Source: Methanoculleus sp. UBA208
Lineage (GTDB): Archaea > Halobacteriota > Methanomicrobia > Methanomicrobiales > Methanoculleaceae
Direction: 5' to 3'
Assembly (NCBI RefSeq): GCF_002498065.1
Contig: NZ_DAFZ01000059.1
Location: 1 to 49,291, forward strand
DNA length: 49,291 nt
The notes under the pieces were generated by a model, which saw nothing but the letters and a program-made list of their open reading frames with translations, searched no databases and was not told where the DNA came from. Shown here piece by piece: positions 22,398 through 31,990 of this stretch. The position numbers and the translations under genes were made by a program. Each line of letters starts with the position of its first letter. The stretch's first letter is position 1.

Positions 22398-23585
22398 ATG
22401 ACGACCATCGAACAGATTATCTTAAGAACAATCCTCGATAGCCGTGGAAACGAGACCGTCGAGGCTGAAATCCACACGGATTGCGGCTTCGGGCGGGCTT
22501 GCGCCCCGAGCGGCGCCAGCACCGGAACCTATGAAGCGAAGGTGCGGCCGCCGCGCGAAGCTGTCGAGGACGCACGGAAAAACCTGATTCCATCGCTCAT
22601 CGGTGAAGACACCCGCGATCAGATCACATTCGACGCACTACTCAGAGAGAACGACGGAACACCCGACTTCAGTTCAATCGGTGCAAACGTCGCCGTAGCA
22701 CTCTCGCTTGCGTGTGCAAAAGCGGCTGCATCGTCTCTCGATCTGGAACTCTTCCGCTACCTTGGCGGTGCATTCGCCGGCGAGACGCCCCTGCCGCTCG
22801 GCAACGTCATCGGCGGAGGCGCGCACGCCCCGAATGCCACATCCATCCAGGAATTCCTGGTGGTTCCCACCGGGGCTTCCGGCGCAACGGAGGGGGTCTT
22901 CGTTAACGCTGCCGTCCACGGTGCGGTGAAGAAGATCCTGCAGAAGCAGGGCAGACTCTCCGGTAAAGGGGATGAAGGCGCCTGGGCTCCTGCCATAACC
23001 GACATTGAGGCGTTCGAGATCATCGGCGAAGCAATCGGCACCGTCTCCGACGAGATGAACGTCGAGATCCGGATGGGCATCGACGTGGCGGCAAGCGAAC
23101 TCTGGGACGGCGAGCGGTATCGCTACAAGGGCGCCGCACGGACCCGGGAAGAGCAGATCGCCTACATGGCGGATCTGGTCGACCGCTACAACCTCATCTA
23201 CATCGAGGATCCTCTCTTCGAGGAAGACTTCGACGCGTTCGCCGACCTCACCGGACAGGTCGGGGATCGCTGCCTGATCTGTGGAGACGACCTCTTCGTG
23301 ACCAACGTCGAACGGATCACGAAAGGCACCGAGACGAACGCGGCAAACTGCGCTCTGATCAAACCCAACCAGATCGGAACGCTCACCGACACCTTCGAGG
23401 CGATACACCTCGCCCGGGAGAACGGAATGGAGACCGTCATGAGCCACCGGTCCGGAGAGACCACCGACGCGACGATCGCGCACCTTGCGACCGCGTTTGA
23501 GTGCATCTTCCTTAAGACCGGCGCGGTCGGCGGAGAACGGATAGCTAAACTGAACGAACTGATTCGCATAGAGGAGCTGATCTAA
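22398..23585 (+). CDS. eno: Enolase
   Basis: A 395-residue phosphopyruvate hydratase that interconverts 2-phosphoglycerate and phosphoenolpyruvate in glycolysis and gluconeogenesis. Motifs are ILDSRGNETVEAEI, the flexible loop GASTGTYEA, metal ligands in the ADLV/YIEDPLFEED and LICGDDLFVTN regions, LIKPNQIGTLTDT with the catalytic Lys, and MSHRSGETTDATIA. It is about 25-35 residues shorter than common bacterial enolases, mostly around the N-terminal domain, but no catalytic motif is missing. Its place between rpoK and uS2 is conserved in many euryarchaea. Confidence 0.95.
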   Translation: MTTIEQIILRTILDSRGNETVEAEIHTDCGFGRACAPSGASTGTYEAKVRPPREAVEDARKNLIPSLIGEDTRDQITFDALLRENDGTPDFSSIGANVAVALSLACAKAAASSLDLELFRYLGGAFAGETPLPLGNVIGGGAHAPNATSIQEFLVVPTGASGATEGVFVNAAVHGAVKKILQKQGRLSGKGDEGAWAPAITDIEAFEIIGEAIGTVSDEMNVEIRMGIDVAASELWDGERYRYKGAARTREEQIAYMADLVDRYNLIYIEDPLFEEDFDAFADLTGQVGDRCLICGDDLFVTNVERITKGTETNAANCALIKPNQIGTLTDTFEAIHLARENGMETVMSHRSGETTDATIAHLATAFECIFLKTGAVGGERIAKLNELIRIEELI

Positions 23586-23586
23586 C

Positions 23587-24195
23587 TTGACAGGAAACGA
23601 ACTTGGCATAGAACTGAAAGAACCGCTGATACCCGTTGAGGAGTACCTCGCGGCAGGCGTGCATATCGGCACCCAGCAGAAGAGCAAGGACATGATGAAG
23701 TTCATCTACCGCGTCCGCGGAGATGGGCTGTACATTCTGGACATCCAGGCAACCGACGAGCGGGTCAAGGTCGCTGCGCAGTTCCTTTCGCAGTTTGAAC
23801 CCGCGAAGATCCTGGTGGTCACCTCCCGGCAGTACGGCCAGTACCCGGCAAAGAAGTTCGCCGACGCCATCGGCGGCATGGCCGTCATCGGCCGTTTCAT
23901 CCCCGGGATGCTCACCAACCAGCGCCTGAACAAGTACATCGAGCCCGACGTGGTTGTGGTGACCGACCCCATCGGGGACTCCCAGGCGATCACCGAGGCT
24001 GTCCAGGCCGGTATCCCGATCGTCGCTCTCTGCGACACCAACAACATGACGAAGTACGTCGATGTGGTCATCCCGACGAACAACAAGGGCAGAAAGGCAC
24101 TCTCGGTGATCTACTACCTCCTGACAAAGGAGCTGCTCCGCCTGCGCGGTGTGACCACGTCACTCACTCCCGAAGACTTTGAGACAGAGTTATAA
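23587..24195 (+). CDS. rpsB: Small ribosomal subunit protein uS2
   Basis: A 202-residue archaeal uS2. Landmarks are EEYLAAGVHIGTQQKSKDM, ILVVTSRQYGQYPAKKFAD and DPIGDSQAITEAVQAGIPI. A TTG start at 23587 is used: GGAGCTGATC lies about ten bases before it, and the next ATG is too far into the conserved region. It follows enolase by one base. Confidence 0.94.
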   Translation: MTGNELGIELKEPLIPVEEYLAAGVHIGTQQKSKDMMKFIYRVRGDGLYILDIQATDERVKVAAQFLSQFEPAKILVVTSRQYGQYPAKKFADAIGGMAVIGRFIPGMLTNQRLNKYIEPDVVVVTDPIGDSQAITEAVQAGIPIVALCDTNNMTKYVDVVIPTNNKGRKALSVIYYLLTKELLRLRGVTTSLTPEDFETEL

Positions 24196-24222
24196 GATCC
24201 GAAGCACAAGAGCTCAACCTTG

Positions 24223-25011
24223 ATGGATATGCGCCCATGCAGTGTAGCGGGAATGTTCTATCCTGCCGAGCCCAGGCATCTGGAGCAACTGCTGGAAACA
24301 TTCTTCCGGAAGAGAGCCCCGGACCTTGATGCCCGGGGCATCGTTTCTCCCCATGCGGGCTACGTATACTCGGGGGAGACCGGAGCCTGTGCTTACTCTA
24401 CCATACCGCCTGATTTTGACGGCACGTTTCTGGTCATCGGTCCGAGCCATCGGGGATACATGACCTGTGTCTCGGCCTTACCGTGGGAGACGCCTCTTGG
24501 AATCGTCGACGTCGATACGGAGTTTGTCGACGCACTGGATATCGAGACGGATGAGGTATCGCACCGGAGCGAGCACTCCATAGAGGTGCAGATGCCATTC
24601 ATCAAATACCGGTTCCCGAGAGCAAGGGCTGCACCCGTCCTCATGGGGGAACAGAGTTATGAGGCGGCAATAAGCCTTGCGGAGCATCTGCTCCAGGCGA
24701 TCGAGCACACGGGACGAAACGTGCGGATCGTCGCCTCAAGCGACTTCTCCCATTACGTCCCGGACGAGGTGGCCCGGCGGCATGACCTCTTCGTAATCGA
24801 TGCGCTCAAAACCCTGGACATACCGGAATTTTATCGCCGGCTCAGGGAAACCGGTGCCACGGTCTGCGGCTACGGCCCGATCGCCGCCATGTGCATCGCA
24901 TGCCAATCTCTCGGTGCAGAGAGAGGGGAACTCCTGCGGTATACGACCAGCGGCGACGTGACGGAAGATTTCAATCAGGTTGTGGGGTATGCGGCGATAG
25001 CGGTGGTGTAA
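24223..25011 (+). CDS. MEMO1-family protein (COG1355)
   Basis: A 262-residue protein of the MEMO family, related in fold to extradiol dioxygenases. The N-terminus RPCSVAGMFYPAEPRHLEQL, ARGIVSPHAGYVYSG, VIGPSHRGY, HSIEVQMPF and ASSDFSHY are family signatures; the three histidines in PHAG, EHSIE and SHY correspond to the putative metal site. The prokaryotic role is not established. In archaea it sits just before mevalonate kinase, as here, where it overlaps nothing and ends one base before that gene. The ATG at 24223 is preferred over the TTG just upstream. Confidence 0.88.
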   Translation: MDMRPCSVAGMFYPAEPRHLEQLLETFFRKRAPDLDARGIVSPHAGYVYSGETGACAYSTIPPDFDGTFLVIGPSHRGYMTCVSALPWETPLGIVDVDTEFVDALDIETDEVSHRSEHSIEVQMPFIKYRFPRARAAPVLMGEQSYEAAISLAEHLLQAIEHTGRNVRIVASSDFSHYVPDEVARRHDLFVIDALKTLDIPEFYRRLRETGATVCGYGPIAAMCIACQSLGAERGELLRYTTSGDVTEDFNQVVGYAAIAVV

Positions 25012-25012
25012 T

Positions 25013-25882
25013 TTGGCAACGTGGAGCGCGCCGGGCAAGATATTCCTGTTCGGCGAGCATGCAGTGGTTTATGGAAAGCCGGGAGTCGCGATGGCGATCA
25101 AGCCCCGTGTCTTCGTCACGGTGAGGAAATCCCGCAACCCGACACGCCCCAAGTCGCCCTACATCGACGAGTGTTTCAGGATGATGGGGGTCCGGGGGAG
25201 TGTCTACGTCCACTCGCAACTCCAGAGTTCGTCCGGCCTCGGGTCGTCGGCCGCGGTGACAGTGGCGACGCTCTCTGCGATCAACGACGAGTTCGGTCTC
25301 GGGCGCACCCGCGAGTATATCGCCGATGCCGCGTTCGCCATAGAAAAGAAGGTCCAGAAAGGGAGGGCAAGCCCCACGGACACCTACGTCTGTGCAAACG
25401 GGGGGATGGTGCTCATCACGGGAAACTCCAAGCGAAGACTTCCCCCCGAGAGCCTGCAGGTCGTCGTGGGTAATACCCTGGTGCCGCACAGCACCACGAA
25501 GATGGTGGAACAGGTCGGGAACCTGCAAAAGAAGCACCCCGAAATCGCAAACCCGATACTGGACGCAATCGGGGCCGTGACGCTTGCCGCCCTCCATAAC
25601 ATCGGCAATCCAAAGGAACTCGGGCAGTACATGGACATGAACAACGCCCTCCTGGAAGCCCTCGGCGTGGGACACCCGGTAAGCAGCAAACTAGTCCTTG
25701 CGGCAAGGGCAAGCGGCGCGTACGGTGCGAAGATCACCGGGGCGGGCGGCGGCGGGTGCATCATCGCCCTCTGCCCCCGGCGGGCAAAGAGCCGGGTTGC
25801 CGGGGCCATCGAGGCCTGCGAAGGAAAAGCAATCATCACCACCATAGACACAGACGGCGCGAGAAAAGAGAAGCATGACTGA
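25013..25882 (+). CDS. mvk: Mevalonate kinase
   Basis: A 289-residue GHMP kinase that phosphorylates mevalonate, feeding archaeal lipid synthesis. Motif 1 is SAPGKIFLFGEHAVVYGKPG, motif 2 is QSSSGLGSSAAVTVATL, and motif 3 is KITGAGGGGCIIAL. ASPTDTYVCANGG covers the catalytic Asp region. A TTG start at 25013 is inferred from the conserved N-terminus; GGTGGTG lies just before it. It overlaps the next kinase gene by eight bases. Confidence 0.94.
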   Translation: MATWSAPGKIFLFGEHAVVYGKPGVAMAIKPRVFVTVRKSRNPTRPKSPYIDECFRMMGVRGSVYVHSQLQSSSGLGSSAAVTVATLSAINDEFGLGRTREYIADAAFAIEKKVQKGRASPTDTYVCANGGMVLITGNSKRRLPPESLQVVVGNTLVPHSTTKMVEQVGNLQKKHPEIANPILDAIGAVTLAALHNIGNPKELGQYMDMNNALLEALGVGHPVSSKLVLAARASGAYGAKITGAGGGGCIIALCPRRAKSRVAGAIEACEGKAIITTIDTDGARKEKHD

Positions 25883-26633
25883 GACCGTGGTACTGAAACT
25901 GGGAGGGAGCGTGATCACCGACAAGTCGGGAGAATGCGCTATCGATCACGCTTGCCTGCACGAGGTTGCGGAAGAGCTCGCCGTACGGAGAGATTCCGCA
26001 CTCGTGCTCGTCCACGGTGCAGGGTCATGCGGACACCCGGAGGCCCGGCGCTACCGCATCAACGACGGCCTCACGAGAGAAAACGTCCCCGGTGTCTATG
26101 AGACGCATGCAGCCGTCTCAGGCCTGAACGCCGCGGTCGTCGATGCCCTGCGGGATGCGGGCGTCGAAGCGATCGGCATCCACCCCCTCGATCTGGCGCT
26201 CGCACAAGACGGACGCCTGGTATCGTTCGAGACCCGCCATATCGCCGAGATGACGGAACACGGCATTGTGCCCGTGCTGCACGGCGACGTGGTGATGGAC
26301 CGTCTGCGGGGGTCCTGCATCGTATCGGGCGACCAGCTGGTGACCCGCCTTGCCGGCGCTCTCGGGGGGCGGCGCGTGGGCCTCGCAACGGACGTAGCCG
26401 GCGTGCTGCAGAACGGCATGGTCGTCCCGCGCATCGACCGGAGCGTCGCGGCGACGCTCGATGTCGGCGGATCGGGAAACACCGACGTGACCGGGGGCAT
26501 GCAGGGCAAGATTGCAGAGCTCCTGGCGCTGGCCGATACCGGCATCGATTCGCATATCTTCCATGTTTCGAAGATCGGCCAATTCCTGGCCGGCACCGGG
26601 CATGGCGGAACAACGATAACCACAAAGGAGTAA
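25875..26633 (+). CDS. ipk: Isopentenyl phosphate kinase
   Basis: A 252-residue amino-acid-kinase-fold enzyme that turns isopentenyl phosphate into IPP, the last step of the archaeal version of the mevalonate pathway. VVLKLGGSVITDK has the phosphate-binding Lys, HGAGSCGHPEARRY has the characteristic His of the IPK family, and ATDVAGVL plus DVTGGMQGKIAELL form the nucleotide site. It lies between mvk and fni, whose products act before and after it. Confidence 0.94.
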   Translation: MTETVVLKLGGSVITDKSGECAIDHACLHEVAEELAVRRDSALVLVHGAGSCGHPEARRYRINDGLTRENVPGVYETHAAVSGLNAAVVDALRDAGVEAIGIHPLDLALAQDGRLVSFETRHIAEMTEHGIVPVLHGDVVMDRLRGSCIVSGDQLVTRLAGALGGRRVGLATDVAGVLQNGMVVPRIDRSVAATLDVGGSGNTDVTGGMQGKIAELLALADTGIDSHIFHVSKIGQFLAGTGHGGTTITTKE

Positions 26634-26636
26634 CCC

Positions 26637-27689
26637 ATGACAAAAGAGACCGTCACATCCTCGCGAAAACGGGATCACCTGCTCATCTGTTGCGAACAGC
26701 CCGTCGAAGCAGGCGACGCCGGATTCGGGGACGTGCGGCTGGTCCATAACGCTCTTCCCGAGTGCAACATGGATGCGATCAAGACCGGGACCCGGTTCCT
26801 CGGTAGAGCACTCGGCTCCCCCCTCTTCATTGCAGCGATGACCGGAGGACACCCGGACACCCTCGAGGTAAACCGGCGGCTCGCACGTGCCGCCGAGCGG
26901 TATAACCTCGGCATGGGCGTCGGTTCTCAGCGAGCGGCACTGGAAAAGCCCGAACTGGAGGAGAGTTTCACCGTCGTGCGCGAGGAGGCACCGCGTGCCT
27001 TCCTCTGTGCGAACCTCGGAATCATCCAGCTCCGCGACCATGGCATCGAGTGGGCGGAACGGGCTGTCGAGATGATCGATGCACAGGCGATCGCCATCCA
27101 CATCAATTCGCTACAGGAAGCGATTCAGCCGGAAGGCGATCATAACGCAGAGGGGTGCATCGAAGCGCTGCGCAACCTCTGCGAAGAGTTCTCCTACCCG
27201 GTCATCGTGAAGGAGACGGGTTCCGGCATATCAGCCGGGACCGCAAGGGTTATCCGGGGGGCAGGAGCGAGCGCCATCGATATCGGCGGCTACGGAGGCA
27301 CGTCGTGGGCGAAGATCGAACGCCTGCGGGCGAACGACTCCAGGCTCGCCGATCTCGGGGAAGCGTTCCTCTCCTGGGGCATACCGACGGTGGTAAGCCT
27401 CTGTGAGGTCCGGACGGGAGGAGGCCCGATCATCGCAACGGGCGGACTCCGAACAGGTGTCGATATCGCGAAAGCCGTTGCACTCGGAGCGGATCTCGGG
27501 GGCATGGCGCTCCCTCTCTTGAAACCGGCCATGGAGAGCGAGGAAACCCTCTTTGCAGCCGTCGAGGCGATGCACCGCGAACTTCGCGTGGCGATGTTCC
27601 TGACGGGATCCCGGTCGATACGGGATCTCCGGCACGTCCGGACGTATATAACCGGCCTGACCCGGCAAATGATTGGAAACAGCGACTAA
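26637..27689 (+). CDS. fni: Isopentenyl-diphosphate delta-isomerase, type 2 (FMN)
   Basis: A 350-residue FMN-dependent IPP isomerase. SRKRDHLLICCEQPV is the typical beginning, followed by IAAMTGGHPDTLEVNRRLA, GMGVGSQRAAL, the substrate-loop HINSLQEAIQPEGDH, VIVKETGSGIS and the phosphate-binding IATGGLRTGVD. It makes dimethylallyl diphosphate from IPP and so starts chain elongation by the prenyl synthase two genes downstream. Confidence 0.94.
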   Translation: MTKETVTSSRKRDHLLICCEQPVEAGDAGFGDVRLVHNALPECNMDAIKTGTRFLGRALGSPLFIAAMTGGHPDTLEVNRRLARAAERYNLGMGVGSQRAALEKPELEESFTVVREEAPRAFLCANLGIIQLRDHGIEWAERAVEMIDAQAIAIHINSLQEAIQPEGDHNAEGCIEALRNLCEEFSYPVIVKETGSGISAGTARVIRGAGASAIDIGGYGGTSWAKIERLRANDSRLADLGEAFLSWGIPTVVSLCEVRTGGGPIIATGGLRTGVDIAKAVALGADLGGMALPLLKPAMESEETLFAAVEAMHRELRVAMFLTGSRSIRDLRHVRTYITGLTRQMIGNSD

Positions 27690-27720
27690 CAACGAAAAAA
27701 CATCCCTACAAGGAGGCTAC

Positions 27721-29058
27721 ATGGATATTGAGATCATAGCAGTGGGCGGATATAACGAAGTCGGCAGAAATATGACCGCCGTCCGCTGCGGAAAAGAGAT
27801 TGTCATCTTTGATATGGGCCTGCGTCTCGACCAGGTGATGATCCACGAGGATGCTGATATCGAGAATATGCATTCCCTGGACCTGATCGAGATGAAGGCC
27901 ATTCCTGATGATACCATCATGAATGCGGTAGAGGGGAGTGTCAAGGCGATCGTCTGTTCGCACGGACACCTGGACCACATCGGTGCGATACCGAAACTGG
28001 CGCACCGCTACAACGCCCCGATCATCAGCACTCCCTATACCTCGGAACTGATCAGGCAGCAGATCGCAGGCGAACAGAAGTTCGGGGTGAACAACAAGCT
28101 CTTTGCCCTGAAAGCCGGGCAGCGCTACACCATCTCCCCGCACCTGACCCTCGAGTTCGTACGTGCCCAGCACTCGATCATCGACACGGTCTTCCCGGTC
28201 CTGCATACGCCGCGGGGCGCGGTCGTCTACGCAAACGACTTCAAACTGGACCGGACGCCGGTGCTCGGCGAGCCGCCGGACTTCGCCCGGTTGCGGCAGA
28301 TCGGGAAGGAGGGCGTCATCGCCCTCATCACGGAGAGCGTCAACATTGCCGACAAGGGCCGTTGCCCGAGCGAGCGGATCGCGCGGGACCTTGTCAGGGA
28401 CACCATCACCAGCTATGAGGACGACAAGAACGCTCTCTTTGTCTCGACGTTCTCCTCGCACATATCCCGTGTCAAGGCCATCGCCGAATGCGCCCACGAG
28501 ATCGGCAGAAAACCGGTCCTGCTCGGGCGGTCGATGGAGCGCTACAGCTCGGTGGCCGAACAACTCAAACTGGTCGGGTTCCCCGAGTCCCTCTCCATGT
28601 TCGGCAACCGCCGGACCGTGGACCGGACGCTGCGGCGGATCATGAAGACCGGGAAGGACAAGTTCCTCCCGATAGTCACCGGCCACCAGGGGGAGACGGG
28701 CGCCATCCTGACGAGGATCGTGATGGGGGATACCCCCTACAAACTGGAGAAGGGCGACAAGATCCTCTTCTCGGCGAAGGTGATCCCGAACCCGATGAAT
28801 TACGGGCAGCGCTACCTGGTCGAGGCCCGGGCGAAGATGGCGGGCGTGCGGATCTTCGACGAACTGCACGTCTCGGGCCACGCCTACCGGGAGGACCACT
28901 ACGAGTTCCTGCACCTCTTAAACCCGCAGCACGTCATCCCGTCGCACGGCGACATCGGGATGACCGGCGAGTACGCGAAGTTCGCGGAGGAGATCGGGTA
29001 TACGCTCGGAAACGACCTCCACGTTCTCCGGAACGGGAAGAACGTCCTGATAAAGTAA
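27721..29058 (+). CDS. rnj: Archaeal RNase J
   Basis: A 445-residue metallo-beta-lactamase/beta-CASP ribonuclease with expected 5'-to-3' exonuclease activity. SHGHLDHIGAIPKL is the HxHxDH motif, and YANDFKLDRTPVLGE, STFSSHISRVKAI, VTGHQGE and VSGHAYREDHYEFL hold the other motifs. Start at 27721 gives MDIEIIAVGGYNEVGRNM, the common N-terminus; 16 upstream codons in frame overlap the preceding gene. Its place between fni and the prenyl synthase is a recurrent archaeal arrangement, with no obvious biochemical reason. Confidence 0.92.
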   Translation: MDIEIIAVGGYNEVGRNMTAVRCGKEIVIFDMGLRLDQVMIHEDADIENMHSLDLIEMKAIPDDTIMNAVEGSVKAIVCSHGHLDHIGAIPKLAHRYNAPIISTPYTSELIRQQIAGEQKFGVNNKLFALKAGQRYTISPHLTLEFVRAQHSIIDTVFPVLHTPRGAVVYANDFKLDRTPVLGEPPDFARLRQIGKEGVIALITESVNIADKGRCPSERIARDLVRDTITSYEDDKNALFVSTFSSHISRVKAIAECAHEIGRKPVLLGRSMERYSSVAEQLKLVGFPESLSMFGNRRTVDRTLRRIMKTGKDKFLPIVTGHQGETGAILTRIVMGDTPYKLEKGDKILFSAKVIPNPMNYGQRYLVEARAKMAGVRIFDELHVSGHAYREDHYEFLHLLNPQHVIPSHGDIGMTGEYAKFAEEIGYTLGNDLHVLRNGKNVLIK

Positions 29059-29069
29059 GGAGACTGCGC

Positions 29070-30035
29070 ATGACGACGCTTGAAGACTACCTGGAGAAGA
29101 ATGCCGACCTGATCGACAGGGTGATCCACCGCTACTTCGGAGACGTCCACGGCGACCTCTTCCGGGCGAGCGCCCACCTGCTGCTTGCGGGGGGCAAACG
29201 GCTCCGCCCGGCGGTCGTCATACTCGCTGCCGATGCGGTGAGGAAAGGGAGCTCCGACGACCTGATCCCGGCGGCGCTCGCGCTTGAACTGACCCACAAC
29301 TTCACCCTCATCCACGACGACATCATGGACGGCGACGCCGCCCGGCGCGGCGTCCCGACGGTGCACACGGTCTGGGACGAGTCGACGGCCATTCTTGCGG
29401 GAGACATGCTGTATGCGAAGGCGTTCGAGTTCATCTGCCTCTCCGACGCCTCCGACCCCGCCAAAATCCGGGCGGTGAAGATGCTTGCCCGGACGTGCAC
29501 GGATATCTGCGACGGGCAGAGCATGGACATGGCATTCGAGAAGCGGGACGACGTTTCGGAGCTCGAGTACCTGGAGATGGTCGGCAAGAAGACCGGCGTG
29601 CTCTACGGCGCGTCCGCCGCCATCGGCGGGATCCTTGCGGGCGCGACCCCGGTCCAGGCCGACGCCCTCTATCAGTTCGGGGTGAACAGCGGCGTTGCCT
29701 TCCAGATACAGGACGACCTCATCGACCTTCTTGCAAGCACCGAGAAGAGCGGCAAGGACCGGGCCTCGGACATCCGGGAAGGGAAGCAGACCCTGATAGC
29801 GATCAGGGCACGCGAGAAGGGGATCGACCTCGCCCCGTACCGGAGGGCACTCACCGGCGCCGAGATCGACGATCTCATCGCCCGGCTTCAGGATGCAGGC
29901 ATCGTCGAAGAAGTGCGTGCCGTCGCCCTCGAACGGGCGGGCGTCGCAAAACAGGCGCTCTCGGTCCTCCCGGACTCGGAGGAGAAGCGGCTTCTTGCGG
30001 AGATTGCCGATTTCTTCATCGCCCGGGGCAATTGA
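29070..30035 (+). CDS. idsA: Geranylgeranyl/farnesyl diphosphate synthase
   Basis: A 321-residue trans-prenyltransferase. The first Asp-rich motif is LIHDDIMDGDAARRG and the second is FQIQDDLIDLLASTEKSGKD; LLLAGGKRLRPAVVIL binds IPP. It makes the C15-C20 chains used for archaeal ether lipids and as primers for the cis-prenyltransferases. The residues before the first Asp-rich motif (LELTHNFTL) have Phe at a position that controls chain length in this family; I do not assign exact product length. It starts 11 bases after rnj. Confidence 0.93.
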   Translation: MTTLEDYLEKNADLIDRVIHRYFGDVHGDLFRASAHLLLAGGKRLRPAVVILAADAVRKGSSDDLIPAALALELTHNFTLIHDDIMDGDAARRGVPTVHTVWDESTAILAGDMLYAKAFEFICLSDASDPAKIRAVKMLARTCTDICDGQSMDMAFEKRDDVSELEYLEMVGKKTGVLYGASAAIGGILAGATPVQADALYQFGVNSGVAFQIQDDLIDLLASTEKSGKDRASDIREGKQTLIAIRAREKGIDLAPYRRALTGAEIDDLIARLQDAGIVEEVRAVALERAGVAKQALSVLPDSEEKRLLAEIADFFIARGN

Positions 30036-30039
30036 TACC

Positions 30040-31725
30040 ATGGATTCCGATATCGAGCACCTGCTCTTTATCTACGCCCTGCAGAACGCCGTGAAGCACG
30101 ACGCGCCCCCGAAGAGCGGGACGGTCATTGGCACGGTGCTCGGCAAGCACCCCGAGTTCCGGAGCCGGGCCCGGGAGATCGGCCCTCTCGCAGGGAAGGC
30201 GGTCGCGGAGGTGGCGAAGATGAGCCCGGCCGAGCGCAAAAGCCATCTATCGGAGATCGCGCCCGAACTCCTCGCCGAACTCACCGAGACCCGCGAGCAC
30301 TCAAGGGATCTCCCTGCCCTCGAAGGCGCCGAGAACGGCGTGGTGATGCGGTTCGCACCGAACCCGAGCGGGCCGCTGCACCTCGGGCATGCCCGGGCCT
30401 CCATCTTAAATGACTACTATGTCAGGAGATACGGGGGCCGGTATGTCCTCCGCGTCGAGGACACCGACCCGAAAAGGGTCGACCCCGAGGCATACGCGAT
30501 GGTGCTCGAGGACGTCGAGTGGCTGGGGCTCGGGATCACCGATATCGTCTACCAGAGCGACAGGCTCGATATCTACTACGACTGGTGCAGGAAACTCATC
30601 GAACTCGGCGGCGCCTACGTCTGTCTCTGTGAAGGAGAACGCTTCAGGGAACTCAAACTCAAGGGGAAGGCGTGCCCCTGCCGGGAGCTGACGGTGGAGG
30701 AGAACCTGGACCTCTGGCAGCAGATGCTTGACGGGGAGTTCTACGAGGGCGACGTGACCGTCCGGGTGAAGACGGACCTCGCCCACCCCGACCCGGCGAT
30801 GCGCGACTACTCAGCGATGCGGATCGTGAACGCGCCCCTCCACCCGAGGGTGGACGCCACGGTCTTCCCGCTGATGAACTTCTCGGTCGCGGTGGACGAC
30901 CACCTGCTCGGGATCACCCACGTGATCCGCGGGAAGGACCATATCGCAAACACACGGAGACAGCGCTACATCTTCGATTACTTCGGCTGGAAACCGCCGG
31001 TCTACCGCCATTACGGCCGGATGGGGATATCGGGCGTCGTCCTCTCGACGTCGGGGATGCGCGAGGGGATCAACAGCGGCATCTACACGGGCTGGGACGA
31101 CATCCACCTGGGGACGATGCGGGCGATCGCACGCCGTGGTATCGAGCCCGAAGCGGTCCGGAACGCCATGGTCGATATCGGTATCGGGGAGACCGATATA
31201 TCGTTCTCGTGGGAGAACCTGTACTCCCGGAACAAGGAGCTCGTCGACCCGAAGGCGAACCGGTACTTCTTCGTGCCCGATCCGATCGAAGTCGTCGTGG
31301 AGGGCGCCCCACGCCACGAGGCGCATGCTGCGCTCCATCCGAACGATCCCTCCCGGGGTGTCCGCACCCTCGTCACCGAGGGAAAAGTGCTCCTCCCCCG
31401 GGCGGACATCGAAGGGAAGAGCATGGTCCGGTTGAAAGACCTCTACAACATGAAGATCGAGTGGGACGCCGATGAGCCGCGGCTCTCCTACGCGGGGGAC
31501 TCGCTCGAGGAGGCCCGGCGCGAGAAGGCGCCGATCATCCAGTGGCTGCCGGCGGACGCGAAACTCCCCTGCACCCTTCTGCGGCAGGACGGGAGCCTCG
31601 AGGGGTTCTGCGAACCGCTGGTCGCCGGAGAAGTGGACAACGTCGTCCAGTTCGAGCGGATCGGGTTTGCCCGGATCGACTCGGTTGACAACGGCCGGGT
31701 GAGCGCGTACTTCGCGCACCGGTAA
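30040..31725 (+). CDS. gltX: Glutamyl-tRNA synthetase, archaeal type
   Basis: A 561-residue class I synthetase. The HIGH-equivalent is PNPSGPLHLGHARAS; the KMSKS-equivalent appears as GVVLSTSGM. A helical N-terminal extension of about 100 residues is typical of archaeal and eukaryotic GluRS. The C-terminal beta-barrel region (from about residue 410) resembles the GlnRS-type anticodon domain. In archaea this enzyme charges both tRNA-Glu and tRNA-Gln, and the latter is then amidated by GatDE. It is the last gene of the superoperon; a T-run follows. Confidence 0.94.
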   Translation: MDSDIEHLLFIYALQNAVKHDAPPKSGTVIGTVLGKHPEFRSRAREIGPLAGKAVAEVAKMSPAERKSHLSEIAPELLAELTETREHSRDLPALEGAENGVVMRFAPNPSGPLHLGHARASILNDYYVRRYGGRYVLRVEDTDPKRVDPEAYAMVLEDVEWLGLGITDIVYQSDRLDIYYDWCRKLIELGGAYVCLCEGERFRELKLKGKACPCRELTVEENLDLWQQMLDGEFYEGDVTVRVKTDLAHPDPAMRDYSAMRIVNAPLHPRVDATVFPLMNFSVAVDDHLLGITHVIRGKDHIANTRRQRYIFDYFGWKPPVYRHYGRMGISGVVLSTSGMREGINSGIYTGWDDIHLGTMRAIARRGIEPEAVRNAMVDIGIGETDISFSWENLYSRNKELVDPKANRYFFVPDPIEVVVEGAPRHEAHAALHPNDPSRGVRTLVTEGKVLLPRADIEGKSMVRLKDLYNMKIEWDADEPRLSYAGDSLEEARREKAPIIQWLPADAKLPCTLLRQDGSLEGFCEPLVAGEVDNVVQFERIGFARIDSVDNGRVSAYFAHR

Positions 31726-31737
31726 CGGTACACACTC

Positions 31738-31742
31738 TTTTT
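31738..31742 (+). terminator. T-run after gltX
   Basis: Five T residues lie 13 bases after the gltX stop, at the point where the long gene cluster ends. The remaining spacer to 31990 holds only a probable promoter near 31945-31962 (TATTATTAATCTATAC). Confidence 0.4.
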
Positions 31743-31944
31743 CCCGCTACGAGGACCGTGCATGACGAGGCCGGCGGTCGATCGATAGGGCGAACAGGCC
31801 TTGCGGCACGGCGCTCCGATCCGCTGCCCTTCGTGCGAGAGAGACACCTCGATGCTGCCTGTTTTATCCGAAGGAACGGAAATAGCCGGGCCGCTTACGC
31901 GACATCCGCAGATCGATATGCTTATCTCGCATTGTAGTATGATC

Positions 31945-31962
31945 CTGTATTATTAATCTATA
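31945..31962 (+). promoter_or_regulatory. Candidate promoter of the NTPase/Ig-like pair
   Basis: A/T-rich TATTATTAATCTATAC lies about 35 bases before the ATG at 31991, which fits a TATA box with a leader of about 15 bases. GGAGATC just before the ATG could bind the ribosome. Confidence 0.45.
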
Positions 31963-31990
31963 CAAACGTAAGACTTGCCGGAGATCTTTC